A stretch of DNA of 5,989 nt from an uncultured Clostridia bacterium (GTDB lineage Bacteria; Bacillota; Clostridia; Christensenellales; UBA1242). Under the pieces are notes generated by a model. The model made no database searches. It had not been told where the DNA came from and saw nothing but the letters and a program-made list of their open reading frames with translations. This document shows, in pieces, positions 1-5,520 of this stretch (position 1 is the stretch's first letter; each line of letters opens with the position of its first letter). The position numbers were made by a program, and so were the translations under genes. The DNA lies in NCBI GenBank assembly GCA_948439925.1, contig CAOJNR010000061.1:1-5989 (forward strand). Reading direction: 5' to 3'.

Positions 1-3000
1 ATTGAATTTCTGTTCATTTGATACAGCGATGTTTTCAAGAGTTATTGCTGTGAGTTTGTTGCCGTCAGTCATGATTGAAATGTTGCCTTCTTCGCCGAAG
101 AGGTTGAGTTTAATTGAAAGTGTGTTATTTTCAATCTTGATACCTTGAATCATGTTGAGAACGCCTGCAATCTCACCAATATTCATTTCTGGCAACTGAA
201 TGCTTCCAAGATTGAAATCGTCCATATTTCCAGCAATATCTTTAAGGAATGGTAAGATATTAGGGTCAATTCCAAACATTTGCATGAGAATTACAACAAT
301 TTCGCCAAGGTCTTTTGAGTTGATCTTGATGAGAAGTTCATTGTAGTTTGCATAGAGGAATTCGTCATGGTAATAAACTTCCATTGAGTGATCATCTCTT
401 CCGCTAACTTTAACTGACGCGTAAAGTTTAATTTTTTCAGTCATATCAAATTCGATACGAGCATCGTCAGTTGAATAGATAATTTCGCCGTTTTCATAGA
501 CGTCAGCGTTTGCTGAAAGGTAGTATTGTTCAGATGTGAGATAATTTTTAAGAATTTCAACATAACTTAAAACTTCACAAATGTCGGTGTATTCTTTATC
601 AAGATTGATCTTTGTTTCTTCGCTAAGTATGCGAATGTTTGCTGAAATATTGCCATAGTTTGCAGAAATTTCATTGAGCATAAAGTCATTAAAGTTAAGT
701 TCAACATTTGCAGAAAGCATTGTTATGCTAAGTTTGCCTGCGCTGTTTTTAATTGTAAGTGAAGATATAATGTCTTCAATCGATACTTTGTTTGCTTGCA
801 TTCCGCTATCAATTTGGTCATCGCTTGCATCAAAAGTTTCATCTGTTTCACTTTCACCAAGTGGCATGATTTCAAGAATTTCTTGAAGTTTTGCTCTTGC
901 GTCAATTCCAAGATTGTCTGAAATAAAGTCAAGAACAATATCAATGTCGTTGAGATCGAAAACTAAATTGTTTTCGCCAAGTTCAAGATAGATTCTGCTA
1001 TCCACCAATTTGATTCCAACGATTATATCACCATAAGTGATTCCAGCAGTGAGGCTTAACTCTTTGCTGTTTAGGTCGAAATTAACCGCGCCGACAACTG
1101 AAAGATTATCATAACTTGCTTGAATATCAAGGTAGAACTTGCCTTCTTTCACGTAATCGATTGCCTTTTGCATGATTGAAAGAAGGTTGTCAATAGGTGA
1201 GTATTCTTCTTCGTTTATGCCAAGATCACTAATGATTTCTTCGCTTGCATTGATTGTAAGCATAACTTTTGCATTTTCATTAGTGTAAGTGATATAGTTG
1301 ATTGTTTCGTCATAACCAAATTTAATTTCGCTACCTTTGTAAGTTTTCACAATAAGCGTGTTATTTTCATCACGGATTTGTGAGATAAGTGCAGGGTAAA
1401 TTTCTGGATTGAGGAAAACTTTGACTTGATCAAGAAGTGCTTTGATTGCATCTTCTGAGTTCTCAACTTGGAAATTGTTTTGCACAAAATTCATAACTTT
1501 ATCAATGTCTGTATATTTTGCTTTAAGTTTAAGCTCTGAAACTTGAAGATAAATGTCTTCTTTTGTGGCAATAATTTCAATAGTCTGATTGAACATGTTT
1601 GCGCTCAGTTTAATAATGCTGTTTTCACCATTAACTGCAAGTGTGTAGTCAGCAAAATATTTTTCATTGCCAAGATCTATTGAAAGCGATCCGTTAAAAG
1701 TTGGATATTTAACAGTTGAGAAAAGTGCATTAAGTGCTGGAATGATTGCTTCAAGGTTGATATAATTTTCTTTGTCAAATGCAAGTCCAATTTCTTTTGG
1801 AGCAACTATGTCAGCAGAAATATCAAATCCAAAGCCGTTAAAACTGAGGTTTTTGAGTTTGCGCTCTTCAATAACGCAAGATATTTCGCCAATTCCAGTC
1901 ACAAAGAAGGTGTATTTGTTATCCTCGCGTTTGAAACTTTCAATAATCGAAAGGTCGATTGCGCTAAGGTCAACTCCTTCACTGTCAGCTGGAATGAAAG
2001 ATCCAATTTTTTCAAGAATACTTCCATCGTTGATTGCAACAAGAATTTGAGTGATTTGGTCAAGAGGAACGCTGATTCCAAATTGGCTTTCAAGCAGATT
2101 TGTGATAAGATAAGATTTATTAAGATCATAACAGAGGTTGATGTTTCCAAATTCAAGATAGATAATGTCATCAACAGCCACAAGGTTCATGTCATAGCCA
2201 AGAATGTTTTTAAGAGTCACCTTTGAGTCGAACTCTTTGAGGTTGGCACTGAGTGAAGCGTTGAGAGTTAAATCATTATATCCAAGTTTGAATTCCATTC
2301 CCAAATCATCTTGGTCAAGAAGTCCAAGCACTGATTCTGTGATAAGGAAGAGGTCAGAAATGTTGATGTATTCATCCTCTTTCTCTGGCATGTCAAGGTT
2401 GACTGAATCAGGATAATCAAAGTTTGATGTCAAACTGATAACAGTGTCTTGTGAAATTGAAGTTTTTGGCACGATGACTTTATTGATCGCGTAATTAAAA
2501 TCGCATACAAGTTGAATTTCGCCAAGCATTGGGATATTGAGTTTGATGGTGATTGAGTTATCGCCTTTGGTTTCAGTTAGATCGCTAAGAAGCCCCAAAA
2601 TCATATCCATATCAATTTGTGACAGGTCAATATTCAAAGATGGAAGTTCAACATCAAGGATGTCAAGAAGTTGAGTCACGCTTTCCATGATATTGTTGGT
2701 TTCAATTTTAAATTTGCCATTGAATAGGTCAAAGTAGAGTGTGCCTTCGTCATATTTTATGTCAATGGCAAACATGTCGTCATTGACTTTGACAGTGACT
2801 GTGCCGTCAACTGTAAGTTTTTCAAAACCTTCTTGAAGGTCGACAAGTGCATCGATTGTCACCGTATATTTATCTTTACCAGCTTCAATATCTGCATTGA
2901 GATAGACGTCAAGCCCATTCGCGCTTGTGAGTCGAGATAACATTTGGGTGAGTTGTGTTGGAATTGTTGTTTCTGAGCTTGGATTGTTTGAACCATTGTC

Positions 3001-3102
3001 AGAAGACGAAGAAGAGGAAATAAGCACAACGCCAAAGGCTGATGCAAAAGTTATTATCACATATAAAAGTGTGTAAGATGCGAACTTAAAAAACTTTTTC
3101 AT
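1..3102 (-). CDS. Giant exported repeat protein, 3'-truncated by window edge; function unknown
   Basis: The frame from the ATG at 3100-3102 is open for exactly 1034 codons to base 1, so the C-terminus is missing. The start is set by AAAGGAGG (3107-3114), four bases upstream and touching the stop of the preceding gene. Residues 1-6 are MKKFFK, followed by a hydrophobic stretch (about 7-28) and six serines (29-34). This is a Sec signal peptide or N-terminal anchor. There is no lipobox cysteine. The rest alternates short beta-strand-like segments (LYFDL, IYLEF, IYLQV, IYLEL, LYANY) with amphipathic helices. It falls into five units of about 190-205 residues, with a sixth starting at the edge. 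Asn, Asp, Ile and Leu are abundant, cysteines are few (200, 324, 409, 840), and residues 749-767 form an acidic linker. I see no catalytic motif. The architecture recalls repeated LolA/LppX-like or beta-groove lipid-binding proteins, but that is inference from pattern. An adhesin or S-layer-like role is also possible. It is probably co-transcribed with the membrane protein upstream. Confidence 0.9.
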   Translation of the reverse strand, partial: MKKFFKFASYTLLYVIITFASAFGVVLISSSSSSDNGSNNPSSETTIPTQLTQMLSRLTSANGLDVYLNADIEAGKDKYTVTIDALVDLQEGFEKLTVDGTVTVKVNDDMFAIDIKYDEGTLYFDLFNGKFKIETNNIMESVTQLLDILDVELPSLNIDLSQIDMDMILGLLSDLTETKGDNSITIKLNIPMLGEIQLVCDFNYAINKVIVPKTSISQDTVISLTSNFDYPDSVNLDMPEKEDEYINISDLFLITESVLGLLDQDDLGMEFKLGYNDLTLNASLSANLKEFDSKVTLKNILGYDMNLVAVDDIIYLEFGNINLCYDLNKSYLITNLLESQFGISVPLDQITQILVAINDGSILEKIGSFIPADSEGVDLSAIDLSIIESFKREDNKYTFFVTGIGEISCVIEERKLKNLSFNGFGFDISADIVAPKEIGLAFDKENYINLEAIIPALNALFSTVKYPTFNGSLSIDLGNEKYFADYTLAVNGENSIIKLSANMFNQTIEIIATKEDIYLQVSELKLKAKYTDIDKVMNFVQNNFQVENSEDAIKALLDQVKVFLNPEIYPALISQIRDENNTLIVKTYKGSEIKFGYDETINYITYTNENAKVMLTINASEEIISDLGINEEEYSPIDNLLSIMQKAIDYVKEGKFYLDIQASYDNLSVVGAVNFDLNSKELSLTAGITYGDIIVGIKLVDSRIYLELGENNLVFDLNDIDIVLDFISDNLGIDARAKLQEILEIMPLGESETDETFDASDDQIDSGMQANKVSIEDIISSLTIKNSAGKLSITMLSANVELNFNDFMLNEISANYGNISANIRILSEETKINLDKEYTDICEVLSYVEILKNYLTSEQYYLSANADVYENGEIIYSTDDARIEFDMTEKIKLYASVKVSGRDDHSMEVYYHDEFLYANYNELLIKINSKDLGEIVVILMQMFGIDPNILPFLKDIAGNMDDFNLGSIQLPEMNIGEIAGVLNMIQGIKIENNTLSIKLNLFGEEGNISIMTDGNKLTAITLENIAVSNEQKFN
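16..2970 (-). repeat. Five divergent tandem protein repeats of about 200 residues
   Basis: Approximate units are residues 45-240 (bases 2383-2970), 241-442 (1777-2382), 443-629 (1216-1776), 630-833 (604-1215) and 834-1029 (16-603). Landmark A is a tyrosine opening a helix: EYINI at Y245, NYINL at Y447, EYSPI at Y634, EYTDI at Y838. Landmark B is a strand tyrosine: Y123, Y315, Y518, Y705, Y917. The A-to-B distance is 70, 71, 71 and 79 residues. Landmark C is a strand after an Asn- or Gly-rich turn: NSITIKL (I184), NKYTFFV (Y397), NTLIVKT (L583), GKLSITM (L791), NTLSIKL (L995). Unit 1 lacks a clear landmark A but has a matching helix around 49-58. The repeats are visible in protein only and the DNA is not obviously repetitive, so they are old duplications. 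The boundaries are my estimate from these landmarks. Confidence 0.75.
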
Positions 3103-3106
3103 ATTT

Positions 3107-3114
3107 CCTCCTTT
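3107..3114 (-). promoter_or_regulatory. Ribosome binding site of the giant protein, overlapping the upstream stop codon
   Basis: On the minus strand the sequence reads TAAAAGGAGGAAATATG. The stop of the 387-aa gene (TAA, 3114-3116) shares its last A with AAAGGAGG, a full anti-Shine-Dalgarno match, and the ATG follows four bases later. The spacing is slightly short. The arrangement indicates a tightly packed operon in which ribosomes ending the first gene sit on the binding site of the second. Confidence 0.85.
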
Positions 3115-4277
3115 TAATACTGCACGTCAAACGTGGTTGTGAGTGTTCCTTCGCATGAAGCTTTCACGCCCATCGCAATCTGTGAGTAGTGTTCTAAAAT
3201 ATCAATTTGCACCAAGTGCCAGTTCTCGTCCATTATGAAAGTCTGCTTAACGTCGCTAAACTCAGGGAATGAGCCAAGTTTACTTACCATCTTCATTTGC
3301 CTGATGTAGTATAAGACGCTTGTTATAGGGTCAAGGTCAACCGTGAATTTATAGTTTATGTTGCCGTTCTCGTCAGTGATAGGCTCGAGTGTTACCTTGG
3401 ACTCTTCCAAACTGGTTTGAGAAGAGATAATGTAAGGTTGAATGGTTGAAGGCAGTCCGCCAGCAAAATCGATGCAATCATCAGTTTTTATTTGGCTCTT
3501 TGTGCCTTTTTCCCAGTCTGCTTCTTTTTCGTTCTTTGGTTGTGCGTCAATGTAATTCACAACACCAGCGCCTTTGTCAAGTGAGAGTTTATGAGCAAGT
3601 TTTGCAAATGTTCCCACACTCATTGCAACAGCTTCATAGGTTTTGCCGTCAAATGTGTGTGTTCCATAAACTGTTTGATTGGCGATTGTCTTAACAAGTC
3701 CGCTTCCAACAATGTTATAACTCTTTGCAAGGGTGATGTTGTGCATTGCAAGGTTGACATTTTGGCTTGCAGAGAGGTCAAGAGGGGTTAAACCTTTGCT
3801 TTTTGCAAGGTTTACCCAGTCTTTTTGCTCGCTGTCAGAGAGATCTCTGCCAAAAACATTTGCAAAAACATCATCCATATCGTCTTTAAGCATTTCAATC
3901 TTTTCAAGCGTCCATTCTGAGTAGTCACGAGTTGAAAGCACGGTTTTGCTATACCAAACTCCAAGACCACTTCCAGTGATAACGCCAAGCATGGTTATTG
4001 CGCCAAGATTCAAAAGGCGCTTTTTCCATGTTATTTTCTTTTTTGCTTTCTTTGGTTTGATTGCCTTTTCAAACTCTTCATTGACGCTTTCAGTCAAGTC
4101 CGAACTTGAAGTTTCAATCACATCAAGCCCATCATTTTTTCGAGTTTCTTTGTTGCTTTTTTCGTCAACAAAAATAGGGGACAGATCAGAAGGATTGTCC
4201 TTTTTTTCTTCAATTATTATATTGTTCACCTCGTTTTTAGGTGAAATATTTTCAAACTTTTTCGTCTTGTTAGCCAT
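3114..4277 (-). CDS. Single-pass membrane protein with acidic cytoplasmic tail and exported domain, unknown function
   Basis: This is a 387-aa protein starting MANKTKKF. The N-terminal 70 residues are polar, acidic and probably disordered (many Glu, Asp, Ser, Asn). Residues 72-87 are strongly basic (KPKKAKKKITWKKR). A single membrane segment follows at about 88-109 and contains GSGLG. The positive-inside rule places the tail in the cytoplasm and residues 110-387 outside. The outer part starts with a helix-rich section (EWTLEKIEMLKDDMDDVF, near 121-138). It ends in a beta-rich section from about 294, where FTVDLDPITSVLYYIRQ is followed by strands ending TTTFDVQY. Cys268 and Cys375 are the only cysteines. 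I do not recognise a family. The ATG at 4277 is preferred over the GTG at 4286 because the weak binding site AAAGTGG (4287-4293) is nine bases from the ATG and adjacent to the GTG. The gene precedes the giant protein by 11 bases, so the two probably work together at the cell surface. Confidence 0.9.
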   Translation of the reverse strand: MANKTKKFENISPKNEVNNIIIEEKKDNPSDLSPIFVDEKSNKETRKNDGLDVIETSSSDLTESVNEEFEKAIKPKKAKKKITWKKRLLNLGAITMLGVITGSGLGVWYSKTVLSTRDYSEWTLEKIEMLKDDMDDVFANVFGRDLSDSEQKDWVNLAKSKGLTPLDLSASQNVNLAMHNITLAKSYNIVGSGLVKTIANQTVYGTHTFDGKTYEAVAMSVGTFAKLAHKLSLDKGAGVVNYIDAQPKNEKEADWEKGTKSQIKTDDCIDFAGGLPSTIQPYIISSQTSLEESKVTLEPITDENGNINYKFTVDLDPITSVLYYIRQMKMVSKLGSFPEFSDVKQTFIMDENWHLVQIDILEHYSQIAMGVKASCEGTLTTTFDVQY

Positions 4278-4458
4278 GGTGTGCACCCACTTTAAAAGCA
4301 GAGAACACTTTTGCTTTTGACCTCATAATTTTTATATATGTGTTATTTAAAAAATGTGTGTTAAAATTTATGTAATTTCCTGCGAGCAAATTTGCATGGC
4401 AGTCAAAAGAAACAAATGGACAATTCAAGGCGAAAGCAGTAAGGTTACCGTTTGCCAT
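4270..4458 (-). CDS. Small ORF (62 aa) at the head of the operon, overlapping the next start; leader peptide candidate
   Basis: The ATG at 4458 is preceded by AAAGGTGG with a seven-base spacer, a better ribosome binding site than that of the following gene. The product begins MANGNLTAFALNCPFVSFDC and ends KVFSAFKVGAHHG. It is neutral to basic, with two cysteines and no clear membrane segment. Its TAA stop (4270-4272) overlaps the ATG of the membrane protein in the string ATGGCTAA, a classic geometry for translational coupling. It lies downstream of a strong promoter. I recognise no family. It could be a real microprotein, a regulatory leader peptide or a fragment of a dispersed element. The binding site and stop/start overlap argue for translation; the short length and unusual composition argue against certainty. 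Confidence 0.5.
   Translation of the reverse strand: MANGNLTAFALNCPFVSFDCHANLLAGNYINFNTHFLNNTYIKIMRSKAKVFSAFKVGAHHG
4294..4318 (-). other. Hairpin just upstream of the membrane-protein start
   Basis: On the minus strand AAAAGCA (4312-4318) and TGCTTTT (4294-4300) form a seven-base-pair stem with an 11-base loop. It lies inside the small ORF, right before the weak binding site AAAGTGG of the 387-aa gene. Ribosomes translating the small ORF would melt it, which fits coupled translation. It is A/T-rich, so chance is possible. Confidence 0.35.
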
Positions 4459-4492
4459 TATAGAACCACCTTTGGTAATGATAATTTAATAT

Positions 4493-4529
4493 GTCAAAGC
4501 CCGAAGAAGCCGACACGCTTCACTTTGAC
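4493..4529 (-). promoter_or_regulatory. Nested stem-loop at the 5' end of the minus-strand transcript
   Basis: The outer stem is GTCAAAG (4523-4529 on the minus strand) paired with CTTTGAC (4493-4499), seven perfect base pairs. The inner stem is GAAGC/GCTTC (4517-4521 with 4506-4510) around a six-base loop GTGTCG. The predicted transcription start is about 4529-4530, so the mRNA would begin with this structure. The block is distinctly more GC-rich than the A/T DNA around it, which suggests selection. It matches no riboswitch class I recognise. It could protect the mRNA 5' end or bind a regulator. Confidence 0.5.
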
Positions 4530-4535
4530 AAGTCT

Positions 4536-4564
4536 ATTATATAATATATAAAATATTAAGTCAA
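4536..4564 (-). promoter_or_regulatory. Sigma-A type promoter of the envelope operon
   Basis: On the minus strand TTGACT (4559-4564) and a perfect TATAAT (4536-4541) are separated by exactly 17 bases. Transcription should start near 4529-4530 and read through the small ORF, the membrane protein and the giant protein. Confidence 0.8.
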
Positions 4565-4618
4565 CAAAATTTAACATAATATTCAAAAAAAATTACAAAA
4601 ATTTAGACTTTTTTTGAG

Positions 4619-4649
4619 TTTTATTTTATTGTCCTCCTCAAAAATAAAA
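4619..4649. other. A/T palindrome with a CCTCCT loop in the divergent intergenic region
   Basis: TTTTATTTT (4619-4627) and AAAATAAAA (4641-4649) are a perfect nine-base inverted repeat around a 13-base centre containing TCCTCCT. An overlapping, mutually exclusive pairing is TTTTTGAG (4611-4618) with CTCAAAAA (4637-4644). The palindrome sits between the two divergent promoters and outside both predicted transcripts, so an operator is the simplest reading. Such A/T repeats also arise by chance in this kind of DNA. The rest of 4565-4682 is A/T-rich without a recognisable feature. Confidence 0.35.
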
Positions 4650-4682
4650 TTTGAAATTTTTGTATATTTATGCAGAAATTGT

Positions 4683-4711
4683 TTGGTTTATGCAAAATTT
4701 TGTGATATAAT
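4683..4711 (+). promoter_or_regulatory. Promoter of the 206-aa gene, extended -10 type
   Basis: TATAAT (4706-4711) is perfect and preceded by TG one base away (TGATATAAT), an extended -10. The -35 candidate TTGGTT (4683-4688) is weak and 17 bases upstream. Start would be near 4718, leaving a leader of only about 19 bases before the ATG. The binding site AAGGAG (4725-4730) lies six bases before the start codon. Confidence 0.7.
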
Positions 4712-4736
4712 ACAACTATAAAATAAGGAGAAAAAA

Positions 4737-5357
4737 ATGCGCGCTGTGCTTGATACAATCAAAAATGACTATGAAATAGGGCTTGATAAAGGTCAGAAAA
4801 TGGCTTTGCTTTTTGGCTACGACAAAAAACTTTCTGCTCTCAATGGATTGGCAGTGAATGAAGAGGAGTTTAAAAAGGCGCTTTCTTCACTTTATGGAAA
4901 GGAAGTTCTTGGCAAAGAAGAGGCTTTTTCATACAAGTTTGGGCAGGAAATTGAGTCGGCTATCAGCTCATCTGACAGTGATGAAATGGCATTTGAAAAG
5001 GTGCATGCTTTGCTTGTTTCTCGCCTTTATGATAGAGGGGAAACTTTGTCAGACAGAATGCTCAGCAATAAGAGCTTAAAACTTCAAAATAATAAGCCAC
5101 TTTTCAGTGAGAAAAGCACCAATTTTTCAGCTTATAAAAAGGCTATTTATGATGTTGAAGGCTTTGCTGATGACATGGCGAAATCCACAGGTCTTTCAAG
5201 TGATATTTTGCTTGAAAAAGCCAAATCTCAAAAGCCACTTTTTGAGTCGGTTGAAAGTGCTTATCTTGATGAACTTATCTCATTTGCAAGTGAAATTTCA
5301 GCCTTTTGTGCCGAAGATGAAGCAAATATCCTTTTAAGCCAGCAAAAAGCTTCATAA
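4737..5357 (+). CDS. Hypothetical soluble helix-rich protein, 206 aa
   Basis: The start MRAVLDTIKN is set by AAGGAG six bases upstream and by the promoter at 4683-4711. The protein is rich in Glu, Lys, Ser, Ala and Leu. It has no signal peptide, membrane segment or metal-binding motif, and its single cysteine is Cys191. The pattern suggests mostly amphipathic helices, so it is probably cytoplasmic. A short similarity within the C-terminal half, KPLFSEKSTNFSAYKKAI (120-137) against KPLFESVESAYLDELI (166-181), hints at a duplicated helical hairpin. I recognise no family and propose no function. It is divergent from the envelope operon and lies upstream of rplM in the same direction. With its own promoter it is probably a separate transcription unit. 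Confidence 0.85.
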   Translation: MRAVLDTIKNDYEIGLDKGQKMALLFGYDKKLSALNGLAVNEEEFKKALSSLYGKEVLGKEEAFSYKFGQEIESAISSSDSDEMAFEKVHALLVSRLYDRGETLSDRMLSNKSLKLQNNKPLFSEKSTNFSAYKKAIYDVEGFADDMAKSTGLSSDILLEKAKSQKPLFESVESAYLDELISFASEISAFCAEDEANILLSQQKAS

Positions 5358-5393
5358 TTTGTTGACTTTTTTTAAATTTGTCGTGAAAAATGC

Positions 5394-5422
5394 TTGACAA
5401 GAGGGGTAATAATATATAAAAT
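5394..5422 (+). promoter_or_regulatory. Promoter of rplM-rpsI
   Basis: TTGACA (5394-5399) is a perfect -35. TAAAAT (5417-5422) is 17 bases downstream and matches five of six -10 positions. Transcription should start near 5429, giving a leader of about 90 bases. A strong constitutive promoter is expected for a ribosomal protein operon. Confidence 0.75.
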
Positions 5423-5425
5423 AAT

Positions 5426-5453
5426 ATCGTCTTAACTTATAAGGCGGTTTTTT
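5426..5453 (+). terminator. Terminator-like hairpin at the rplM transcription start
   Basis: CGTCTTA (5428-5434) pairs with TAAGGCG (5440-5446), one pair being G-U, around the loop ACTTA. Flanking bases extend the stem by about two pairs, and six T residues (5448-5453) follow, as in an intrinsic terminator. No other terminator is visible after the 206-aa gene, which ends at 5357. Because the rplM transcript should start at about 5429, this is either the terminator of the upstream gene placed over the rplM start or part of an rplM leader attenuator. Confidence 0.5.
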
Positions 5454-5520
5454 GTTTGCACTAGCCCCGCGGATAAAAGAGCAAATTGAAGGAAAGGCAA
5501 GAAAATTTCGGAGGAATTAA
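5429..5520 (+). ncRNA. Candidate L13 (rplM) mRNA leader
   Basis: The roughly 90-base untranslated leader of rplM carries the 5' hairpin (5426-5453), a GC-rich block CTAGCCCCGCGG (5461-5472) unlike its A/T surroundings, and the ribosome binding site GGAGGA (5510-5515). GCGG (5444-5447) in the 3' arm of the hairpin can instead pair with CCGC (5467-5470), allowing two alternative folds. L13 leaders that autoregulate rplM-rpsI are known in Firmicutes. I cannot confirm a match to that family by eye. Confidence 0.45.

Noticed and set aside
674..886. Plus-strand ORF of 70 codons
   Set aside because: Lies wholly inside the minus-strand giant CDS, with no ribosome binding site; a shadow frame. The same holds for plus-strand ORFs at 1772-2050 and 2204-2416.
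723..944. Minus-strand ORFs in other frames (also 1899-2183 and 2859-3047)
   Set aside because: They overlap the continuous 1034-codon frame of the giant protein on the same strand and have no start signals of their own.
1..3102. Assigning the giant protein to a named adhesin, S-layer or lipoprotein family
   Set aside because: No diagnostic motif (lipobox, LPXTG, SLH, Ig-like signature) is visible in the 1034 residues available, so a family name would be a guess.
4275..4286. GTG start giving a 390-aa membrane protein
   Set aside because: The only Shine-Dalgarno-like sequence, AAAGTGG, directly abuts the GTG; it is nine bases from the ATG at 4277, which is preferred.
3446..4320. Plus-strand ORFs antisense to the membrane protein
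   Set aside because: No promoter or ribosome binding site; the minus-strand gene has a coherent domain layout and operon context.
4354..4551. Plus-strand ORF of 65 codons in the divergent region
   Set aside because: No binding site ahead of its start, and it runs against the minus-strand promoter, leader hairpin and better-supported small ORF.
5362..5390. TTGACT at 5362-5367 as a second -35 ahead of rplM
   Set aside because: No -10-like hexamer lies at 16-18 bases downstream (GAAAAA there); the TTGACA at 5394 has a proper partner.
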